Shown here: piece after piece, positions 32,033 to 39,572 of the stretch | Numbering within the stretch: position 1 is the first letter of the stretch | Layout: the number at the start of each line of letters is the position of its first letter | Assembly (NCBI GenBank): GCA_036338435.1 | Contig: JAYZCG010000047.1 | Span: forward strand, 1-39,572 | Length of the DNA stretch: 39,572 nucleotides | Direction of reading: 5' to 3' | From: JAPYTY01 sp036338435 | Lineage (GTDB): Bacteria > Acidobacteriota > UBA6911 > RPQK01 > JADFOI01 | Position numbers and translations under genes: made by a program | Notes under the pieces: model-generated | Told to the model about the DNA's origin: nothing | What the model saw: the letters and a program-made list of their open reading frames with translations, nothing else | The model's database searches: none

Positions 32033-35000
32033 ATGAACGGAGATATGCTGAAACTTGATTGGTTGCAAGTCTCTGGATTTAAGTCCTTTGCTAACAAAAC
32101 TCTAATTAGATTTGATCAGGGAATCAGCAGCGTCATTGGGCCTAACGGTTGTGGCAAGTCTAACTTAGCCGATGCCTTAGGGTGGGTTCTGGGCACCGGC
32201 AGGGCATCGAGCCTACGCGGGGAAAAGATGGATGACGTGATTTTCTCCGGTACCCGTAAACGCCGTCCTTCCGGAGTCGTTGAGGCTACTTTGAGCTTTT
32301 CACGTTGTGATGGTGGCACCATATCCCTCAAGGAAACAGAGTTTTCGGGAAACAACCTGGAAATTAGCCGGAAACTCTATCGTTCCGGTGAGAGCATATA
32401 TTCTATTAACCAACATCGCTGTCGGCTAAAGGATATTCGCGCTATTTTAGATGAAGCAGGTTTGGGGTTTGCCTCCTACGCATTGATTGCCCAGGGCAAA
32501 ATTGGCTGGTTCCTGCGTGCCAAACCGGTTGAACGCCGAACCATTATCGAGGAAGCCGCCCGTATTACTGGATACAAAAGCAGGCGCCGTAGCGCTGAGC
32601 TTAAACTGGAGCTTATTCAACAAAATTTACTGCGAGTCAATGACATCATCTCCGAGATTGAGAGAGGCCTTCGTTCACTAAAACGGCAGGCGGCCAAAGC
32701 CCGAAGTTATCAGAGAATCAAAGAAAAATTTCGATTCATCCAACGGCAGAAACTAGCCTTGGAATCGAACCAGCTGAAGGACCAACTTCAGGCTCTCAGC
32801 CATGAGTTGAATAAACTGGGGGCCACCGACCAAGATCTAACCGAAAAACTTACCCATCTGGAAGAGAGTCACGACGAAACATTAGAGAAACGGGAAAAAC
32901 TGGAAAACAAACTCTCCGAGTTACGCCAGAACCAATCAGAGACCCGACTCGAGACCGACCGTACAGAAAATTCCATTCGGTACCATGAAGAACAGATTGA
33001 GACAGCCCGCAAGGCCCTTGTTGCAAATACCTCCGAACAGCAAATCATCACTCAGTCGCTCGACGGAATTCTGCTAGAAGTCACCAGCCTTCAGTCAGAG
33101 CGCACTACCTTAGAGGAAGAAAATCAACAAGTCATCTCCATCATCCAAGATAAAACTCGACTCCTGGCCCAACATGAAAAAGAAATCAAAGAGGCAAAGG
33201 TTAGGGTAGAAAAATTTCAGCATCAACTGGTTCAGCCCTCCACTGAAATAGCTTCCATGAATACGCTCAAGGGCGAGCTTTCGCAACAACTAAACATAGC
33301 CTGTGCTACCCACGACCGTCTAGAAAAAGAGCAGAATCAGTACTCACTCAGGCAAGAGGAGAGCATGAACGCCCTAAGCGAAGTACGTCAATCGCTCAAA
33401 GATAAGCAAAGCAAAATAAACGAACTGAATGGGAAGTCACAGGAGCAGAGAGACAAAAAACAAGCATTAGAAAACCAAGCCGAGGAAACCCAGGAAGAAT
33501 TAGCCGAGATCCAAAAACGGCTCATTGGCCAACAGGGGCGACTTCACTCTCTCGAAGAAATTGCACTTAGTCATGCCCAATGTAGCGAAGGGGTACAGAA
33601 ACTCCTCACCCATCTCGATTCGAGTCAAGCCGTCAAAACTGGCGGTACGCTAGCCGATTGTATCGAAACCGATCCAGAATATGAACGATTAGTGGAAGAG
33701 TTCCTCGATGAGGAACTCGAATACATCCTAGTTGACTCTTTGCAGGAAGCTGCCACAGGGATTTCGGAATTGCAAAACCTTAAGAGTGGAAGGTGTACCT
33801 TTCTTACTCTCTCCTCATCTAACGGATTTAATCACCAAAATGGCCACAATCAAAACGGCGGCTTTTCCGAGGATGGTGTTCACGGCAAACTGAGCGATCT
33901 ACTTCAGATGAAAGACGAAGTCAAAGAGGCTTTTCACCGCGCCCTTCCCCATCGAGCCGAAGCCATTGTGGTTTCTAACCTAGATCGAGCCTTCCAACTG
34001 GCCCACCAATACCCAGAGAACACTCTAATTACCCTAGGAGGTGAATCTCTGACGCCTCGAGGATTGTTGTCAGCCAGCAACCCCCAGACCAAAAAATTAG
34101 GATTGTTAACAATCAAGAGGCAAAAGAAAGAACTGGAAAGCCGTATTATCGAGGAACAAAAGCTCCTAGCAAACCTCCAAAAAAAGGACGCTCAGCAACA
34201 AGCGGTACTTAAAGAGGCTTGTCTGCTTTTTATGGAAAATGAAGATGCTCTTTTGTCTATGGAAAAAGACATGATTGGCCTGAATCACCGGGTCGAACAA
34301 TGGGAAAAGGAAGAAGCCCAACAAGGGAAAACTCTCCACGCCATCATAGAGGAACTTAAGGAACTAGATCTCGAAAAAAAAGAGAAAGAAAAGCAAGTTC
34401 GTGGGGTTGACCAGGCACTCAGTCAAAAGAGTGAAGCCCGGACATCTGATGAAAAAATTCTTTCAGAAACCCAGGAAACACTGCAACTGCGACAGGTGCA
34501 GTGTGACAGCCTTCGTGAACAGCTACATCTGGTTTCTTCCGACCACAAGGTTCTAGAAGAAAGACTCATGGCATTGGAAAGAACACTTGAACGTATTGAG
34601 GAGCAAAGGGTCAGCTTTTTGACCCAAAAGAAGGCTAGCCAGACCAGCCAAAGCCACAACGACGAACGACTTAAAAAAATGACCAAAGATCTGGAAACCC
34701 TCAAATCAGATCTCGTCAAATACCGCCAGAAAGCAGAGGAGCAAGGTGTTGTCTTGGCGCAAAAAGAGCAAGACTACACGAGGTGGAAGGAACATTTTCC
34801 ACAGACCGAAAAAGAACTTGGTCAGTTACGAAAACAAAAGTCAAAGCTGCAGGACGCCCGCTTACAACTTGATGTAGAAAAAGCCAGGGTTGAGACTCAG
34901 TTTCAAAATATTTCTGAGCAATGCCAGGAAGTTCTTAGGATACCTCTGGACGAAGCAGTTAGTGGATTAGATCTCGCCGAAATTTCGTCCGCCGATGAGG

Positions 35001-35632
35001 TGCTCCGAGAGTACAATGAACTCAAAAATCGGCTAGATAAATTCGGGCCTCTCAATATGGCGGCTCTCCAGGAATATCAGGAAAGTGAAGAACGCCATCA
35101 GTTTCTGACAGATCAACGTCAAGACATTGAGGGATCGCTTGCTGACACTAAGCGGGCCATTCAGGAGATTAATCGCCGGAGCCGAAAGCAGTTTAAAGAG
35201 GCCTTTGATTCTATCAATACCAACTTCAACACAATTTTTCAAAAACTGTTTGGTGGTGGAGAGTGTGGGATGCGTCTACTTGACGAAGAAGATCTACTCG
35301 AAAGCGGTATCGACGTCTATGCCCAACCACCTGGGAAAAAACTACAAAATGTAATGCTTCTCTCGGGTGGCGAAGAGGCCTTAACCGTCTTCTCCCTATT
35401 GATGGGCATCTTTAATTACCGTCCCAGCCGTTTTTGTGTTCTGGACGAGGTAGACGCTCCTCTGGATGAATCCAACGTTTCCCGTTTTAACAATCTCATC
35501 CAAGAGATGAGTTCAGAAACTCAATTCATTGTCATTACTCACAATAAGCAAACTATGGAAACATCAGATTCATTGCATGGTATTACCATGGAGGAAGCTG
35601 GCGTTTCGAGTCTGGTATCGGTCAAGCTTTAA
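32033..35632 (+). CDS. smc: Chromosome segregation/condensation ATPase SMC
   Basis: A 1199-residue SMC protein, the long-coiled-coil ATPase that compacts and organises the chromosome together with ScpA and ScpB (not in the window). The N-terminal head has Walker A GPNGCGKSN at about 36-44. Two long coiled coils flank a hinge near residues 525-680 (GGTLADCIETDPEYERLVEEF to GESLTPRGLL). The C-terminal head has the ABC signature LLSGGEEALT and Walker B FCVLDEVDAPLDESNV. A His/Asn/Gly-rich insertion (NGFNHQNGHNQNGGF) interrupts the hinge region. The ATG at 32033 is preferred (GGAG 10 nt upstream); ATG 32045 (MLKLDW) matches the usual SMC N-terminus and is an alternative. The open frame extends back to 31907, but this is not believed. 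Confidence 0.97.
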   Translation: MNGDMLKLDWLQVSGFKSFANKTLIRFDQGISSVIGPNGCGKSNLADALGWVLGTGRASSLRGEKMDDVIFSGTRKRRPSGVVEATLSFSRCDGGTISLKETEFSGNNLEISRKLYRSGESIYSINQHRCRLKDIRAILDEAGLGFASYALIAQGKIGWFLRAKPVERRTIIEEAARITGYKSRRRSAELKLELIQQNLLRVNDIISEIERGLRSLKRQAAKARSYQRIKEKFRFIQRQKLALESNQLKDQLQALSHELNKLGATDQDLTEKLTHLEESHDETLEKREKLENKLSELRQNQSETRLETDRTENSIRYHEEQIETARKALVANTSEQQIITQSLDGILLEVTSLQSERTTLEEENQQVISIIQDKTRLLAQHEKEIKEAKVRVEKFQHQLVQPSTEIASMNTLKGELSQQLNIACATHDRLEKEQNQYSLRQEESMNALSEVRQSLKDKQSKINELNGKSQEQRDKKQALENQAEETQEELAEIQKRLIGQQGRLHSLEEIALSHAQCSEGVQKLLTHLDSSQAVKTGGTLADCIETDPEYERLVEEFLDEELEYILVDSLQEAATGISELQNLKSGRCTFLTLSSSNGFNHQNGHNQNGGFSEDGVHGKLSDLLQMKDEVKEAFHRALPHRAEAIVVSNLDRAFQLAHQYPENTLITLGGESLTPRGLLSASNPQTKKLGLLTIKRQKKELESRIIEEQKLLANLQKKDAQQQAVLKEACLLFMENEDALLSMEKDMIGLNHRVEQWEKEEAQQGKTLHAIIEELKELDLEKKEKEKQVRGVDQALSQKSEARTSDEKILSETQETLQLRQVQCDSLREQLHLVSSDHKVLEERLMALERTLERIEEQRVSFLTQKKASQTSQSHNDERLKKMTKDLETLKSDLVKYRQKAEEQGVVLAQKEQDYTRWKEHFPQTEKELGQLRKQKSKLQDARLQLDVEKARVETQFQNISEQCQEVLRIPLDEAVSGLDLAEISSADEVLREYNELKNRLDKFGPLNMAALQEYQESEERHQFLTDQRQDIEGSLADTKRAIQEINRRSRKQFKEAFDSINTNFNTIFQKLFGGGECGMRLLDEEDLLESGIDVYAQPPGKKLQNVMLLSGGEEALTVFSLLMGIFNYRPSRFCVLDEVDAPLDESNVSRFNNLIQEMSSETQFIVITHNKQTMETSDSLHGITMEEAGVSSLVSVKL

Positions 35633-35641
35633 AAGAAAATC

Positions 35642-35670
35642 TAGAGATCAGGTTTCAGAACTCTATTTTT
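35642..35670 (+). terminator. Weak candidate terminator after smc
   Basis: TAGAG (35642-35646) can pair with CTCTA (35661-35665), followed directly by TTTTT (35666-35670). The stem is only 5 bp with a 14-nt loop, so termination would be inefficient. It overlaps the stop of the convergent Fis-type gene. Confidence 0.28.
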
Positions 35671-35890
35671 GATCATTCTTGTCAATCCCATGGTGGCGGA
35701 TTTTCTTAGAAAGTGTATTACGGTGTACCCCCATAGTCGCAGCAGATCGACTCAGGTTGCCACCATTTTCCCGAAGAGCACGCAAAATAAAAAGTTTCTC
35801 AAACTGGGATTCTGCCTCCGACCAATAGATCCCCTTGGCCACCATTTCATCAATTACCTCTTCCAGTACCTGTTTGATGTCGATCCTCAT
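35663..35890 (-). CDS. Fis-type helix-turn-helix protein
   Basis: A 75-residue DNA-binding protein. Residues 33-70 form a HTH_8 (Fis family) domain, LRALRENGGNLSRSAATMGVHRNTLSKKIRHHGI, as found at the C-terminus of NtrC-type activators and in Fis. The N-terminal 30 residues (IDIKQVLEEVIDEMVAKG) are an amphipathic helix suited to dimerisation. There is no AAA+ domain, so it is a stand-alone small nucleoid- or promoter-binding protein. The Shine-Dalgarno is weak (AGGG about 11 nt upstream). It lies 107 nt downstream of purC on the same strand and converges with smc. Target genes are unknown. Confidence 0.85.
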   Translation of the reverse strand: MRIDIKQVLEEVIDEMVAKGIYWSEAESQFEKLFILRALRENGGNLSRSAATMGVHRNTLSKKIRHHGIDKNDQK

Positions 35891-35997
35891 TTCTTACACA
35901 CCCTCACCTGTGGATGCAACTCAGCGGTGCAAGTTGGCAAAGAACATTCATCAAAATCCCTCTCCATTATAACCACTTCCGACGGCATGTTTACGCA

Positions 35998-36900
35998 CTA
36001 AGTGAGTTCTTTACCCGTCAACAAAGAATAGGCTTCCAGATAACGTCCAGACACGGCTTCTACCACATCATTTGGTAGGGTCGGACCGGGGGGCTTCTTG
36101 TCCCAGTCGAGCGTTTCCAGGTAATCACGAACGAACTGTTTGTCAAAAGAAGGCTGAGGTTGTCCAGGGCAGTACTCATCAGCGGGCCAGAAACGTGAAG
36201 AATCAGGAGTGAGAGCTTCATCGATCAATAGCAAATCATCCCCTCTCAAACCAAATTCGAATTTGGTATCGCAAATGATAATTCCCCGCTCCATAGCATA
36301 ACGCCGTGCATGGTTGTATATTTGAATACTTAACTTCCTTACTCTCTCCGCAATGTCGCGGCCCACAATCTCAACCGCCCGCTCAAAGCTAATATTCTCA
36401 TCATGTCCCGAAGTCGCCTTCGTGGATGGGGTAAATAGAGGCTCCGGAAGTTCGTCGGACTCTCCTAGTCCACTCGGGAGTGGGATTCCACAAATAGTTT
36501 GGCTTTGACGATATTCCTTCCAACCCGACCCCGCCATGTAACCCCGCACAACACACTCAATAGGCAAAGGCTCACATTTGTGAACCAACATAGATCTTCC
36601 TTCCAGATTCTCCTTAAAAGGCTCAAGAACGGCTGGAAATTCCTCCACGTCAACTGAAATGATGTGATTCTCCACGATTGAAGTAAGTTGTGAAAACCAG
36701 AAGGCTGAGAGTTGGGTCAGGACTCTGCCCTTGTGGGGAATTCCGTTAGGCAAGACCACGTCAAAAGCTGAGATGCGATCGGTTGTCACAATCAGAAGCT
36801 GGTCATCCAGATCAAAAATCTCGCGTACCTTACCTTGATTAACCTTTTTGATGCCAGGCAACTCCTGGCCGACAATTACCTGTCCCGGAGGCACATTCAT
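35998..36900 (-). CDS. purC: Phosphoribosylaminoimidazole-succinocarboxamide synthase
   Basis: A 300-residue purine-biosynthesis enzyme (SAICAR synthetase) that joins CAIR and aspartate with ATP. Visible blocks are QGKVREIFDLDDQLLIVTTD (nucleotide binding, N-terminal), RISAFDVVLPNGIPHKG, CVVRGYMAGSGWKEY, the PLFTPSTKA substrate loop, IICDTKFEFG and the LIDEALTPDSSRFWP motif. The length fits the single-domain eukaryote-like class of around 300 residues rather than the 237-residue E. coli form. AAGGG is 11 nt before the ATG. No other pur gene is nearby. The upstream region has only a weak promoter-like pair on the minus strand (TTGTTT, 16 nt, TAGAAT). Confidence 0.97.
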   Translation of the reverse strand: MNVPPGQVIVGQELPGIKKVNQGKVREIFDLDDQLLIVTTDRISAFDVVLPNGIPHKGRVLTQLSAFWFSQLTSIVENHIISVDVEEFPAVLEPFKENLEGRSMLVHKCEPLPIECVVRGYMAGSGWKEYRQSQTICGIPLPSGLGESDELPEPLFTPSTKATSGHDENISFERAVEIVGRDIAERVRKLSIQIYNHARRYAMERGIIICDTKFEFGLRGDDLLLIDEALTPDSSRFWPADEYCPGQPQPSFDKQFVRDYLETLDWDKKPPGPTLPNDVVEAVSGRYLEAYSLLTGKELT

Positions 36901-37079
36901 TGTTTTATTTTCCCTTCCTCATTCTCTTTTGCCAAATACATCCAGTTAATGCAACACCGATTCTAACGAAAGATTTTTTGCAAACAAGTCCCTACTGAAA
37001 AAAGGGAGTATTTGACGTATAAAATCATTGTCTTACTAGACAAACGGTAAGTCTACTTTGGCAGCATGTCATTCCTTCC

Positions 37080-37108
37080 TTGACATAGGCACACCCAAAT
37101 CTTATAGG
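37080..37108 (+). promoter_or_regulatory. Candidate distal groESL promoter (no CIRCE)
   Basis: TTGACA (37080-37085), a 17-nt spacer, TATAGG (37103-37108). Transcription would begin near 37115, upstream of the CIRCE. It is flanked by inverted repeats TCATTCCT (37069-37076) and AGGAATGA (37106-37113), the latter overlapping the -10 element, which could bind a regulator. It may supply expression that is not controlled by HrcA at initiation. Confidence 0.5.
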
Positions 37109-37189
37109 AATGATGGGTCAAATGTGGTGCGCGAGGGCACGGTGCTAAGTGAGTGCACTGAAGAGGCTTTGTTTCCTTGTTCTTAGCGC

Positions 37190-37219
37190 TTGACACTGCT
37201 GAAAGGGTGTTGCTATCCT
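37190..37219 (+). promoter_or_regulatory. Proximal groESL promoter
   Basis: TTGACA (37190-37195), an 18-nt spacer and TATCCT (37214-37219). The last base of the -10 is the first base of the CIRCE repeat, so the start site near 37226 lies inside the operator, the usual geometry for HrcA repression. Confidence 0.75.
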
Positions 37220-37245
37220 TAGCAGTCGATTTTGGAGAGTGCTAA
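37219..37245 (+). promoter_or_regulatory. CIRCE operator (HrcA binding site)
   Basis: TTAGCAGTC (37219-37227), nine spacer bases, GAGTGCTAA (37237-37245). The consensus is TTAGCACTC-N9-GAGTGCTAA, so only one base of the left arm differs (G for C at 37225) and the right arm is perfect. HrcA binding here would repress groESL at normal temperature and release it under heat or unfolded-protein load. Confidence 0.95.
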
Positions 37246-37370
37246 AAGTTATTAACAGGTTATTAACAGTCAGTGGCCTTTAGGGGTTGCCGAGTAGAAG
37301 GTAGAAGTAGAGTTTCTAAGAACCAAAGAGTCCAGTCCAATAGAACATTCCAGGAAGGAGCATAGATTCA

Positions 37371-37658
37371 ATGAGTATTAAACCTTTGCACGATCGAATT
37401 CTAGTCAAGCGACTTGAAGAAGAGGAAAACATCAAAGGAAGTATTGTTATTCCCGAGACGGCCAAAGAAAAACCTCAGGAAGGTGAGGTTGTTGGGGTTG
37501 GAGATGGGAAGATCGCCGACAACGGACAGGTAGTCAAAATGGCTGTCAAAACCGGTGATCGAATCCTATTTGGGAAGTACTCGGGAACAGAAGTCAAGAT
37601 CAAAGATGAGGAATACCTAATCATGCGTGAGGACGAGGTGCTGGGTATTCTGTCGTAA
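37371..37658 (+). CDS. groES: Co-chaperonin GroES
   Basis: A 95-residue co-chaperonin that forms the heptameric lid of GroEL. Diagnostic segments are IKPLHDRILVKRLEEEE, the mobile loop (ENIKGSIVIPETAKEKPQEG) with its IVIP GroEL-contact residues, GDRILFGKYSGTEVKI and the closing EYLIMREDEVLGIL. Length is standard. AAGGAG lies 11 nt before the ATG. First gene of the groESL operon, 93 nt before groEL, under the CIRCE-controlled promoter. Confidence 0.98.
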   Translation: MSIKPLHDRILVKRLEEEENIKGSIVIPETAKEKPQEGEVVGVGDGKIADNGQVVKMAVKTGDRILFGKYSGTEVKIKDEEYLIMREDEVLGILS

Positions 37659-37751
37659 TTAAAAGTCGTATGAGAAAAAAACCTCTAACTATAAAGAAAA
37701 CGAAAGCAATTCAGTGAGTTTAAAGACTCTCTCAAACAAAGGAGAAAGCAT

Positions 37752-39416
<1,665 letters not shown>

Positions 39417-39441
39417 CGTCTGTACACCACACACTGAGAAA

Positions 39442-39486
39442 GGGCGGGGCAAGAGCGCTGCTCTTTCCCCGCCCGTTTCTATTTTC
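39442..39486 (+). terminator. Rho-independent terminator of groESL
   Basis: A long stem: GGGCGGGG (39442-39449) pairs with CCCCGCCC (39467-39474), then one C-T mismatch, then AAGAGC (39451-39456) pairs with GCTCTT (39460-39465) around a 3-nt loop. A T-rich GTTTCTATTTTC follows. The remaining bases to the end of the window show no gene. Confidence 0.88.
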
Positions 39487-39572
39487 ACCCGTCCGCTCAT
39501 ATCGCGACATCGTCAACGACTACACGCAAAAAATAGATTTGGGGAGTTCGCCGCGTTGCCACAGAGTAAGTA

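Larger units (their letters stand above)
36901..37370. other. 470-nt divergent regulatory region between purC and groESL
   Basis: No gene is seen. The left part is the purC leader and promoter zone. The right part holds two sigma70-like promoters aimed at groES, the nearer carrying a CIRCE operator, then a leader of about 145 nt to the groES ATG. An 8-bp inverted repeat brackets the farther promoter. A run TCCCT...AGGGA near 36993-37007 can form a small hairpin but lacks a matching T-tract. Confidence 0.7.

Overview
The window looks like an ordinary chromosomal stretch of a free-living or host-associated Gram-negative-type bacterium with moderate GC (about half), probably an uncultured member of the Acidobacteriota or a neighbouring phylum. 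This placement is an inference. It rests on the mix of secreted YtcJ-like amidohydrolases, a SpoIVB/S55-domain exported protein paired with a beta-propeller protein, DUF2203, an HrcA/CIRCE-controlled groESL, and many secreted or lipoprotein products. No rRNA, tRNA, CRISPR, insertion sequence or prophage gene was found.

Layout. 1-5.1 kb: a Bcp/PrxQ peroxiredoxin, a small Cys-rich protein (minus), a large perfect palindrome, secreted amidohydrolase 1, then a luciferase-like monooxygenase and an aquaporin (both minus). 5.3-12.9 kb: a secreted tannase/feruloyl-esterase-like enzyme, 6-phosphogluconate dehydrogenase, an unusual HAD-phosphatase / CTP-dependent riboflavin-kinase-like fusion, a markedly GC-richer amidohydrolase 2, and a secreted alpha/beta hydrolase. 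13-15.6 kb: proBA for proline synthesis. 15.6-22.4 kb, all minus strand: amidohydrolase 3 (close paralogue of 1), downstream of a compact run DUF2203 - lipoprotein - thiamine-binding protein - M23 peptidase - Cu(I) P-type ATPase that appears to start at a leaderless extended -10 promoter. 22.4-27.7 kb: a Cys-rich protein, a pterin-4a-carbinolamine dehydratase, a 667-residue multi-cluster radical SAM enzyme divergent from nfuA, and an orphan solute-binding lipoprotein. 27.8-35.9 kb: an S55-type protein and a beta-propeller protein (minus), divergent from smc, followed by a Fis-type HTH protein. 36-39.5 kb: purC (minus) and groES-groEL with tandem promoters, one carrying CIRCE, and a strong terminator.

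Functional themes: turnover of external esters and amides (three amidohydrolases, tannase-like esterase, alpha/beta hydrolase); flavin chemistry (the gnd product ribulose 5-phosphate feeds riboflavin synthesis, next to a riboflavin-kinase-like fusion and a luciferase-like monooxygenase); Fe-S chemistry (nfuA beside a radical SAM protein with three Cys clusters); and core housekeeping. The most interesting items are the HAD/riboflavin-kinase fusion, the radical SAM protein resembling the COG1964/tetraether-lipid-synthase group, the S55 protein whose Ser and His motifs occur in the reverse order to SpoIVB, and the 24-bp palindrome upstream of amidohydrolase 1.
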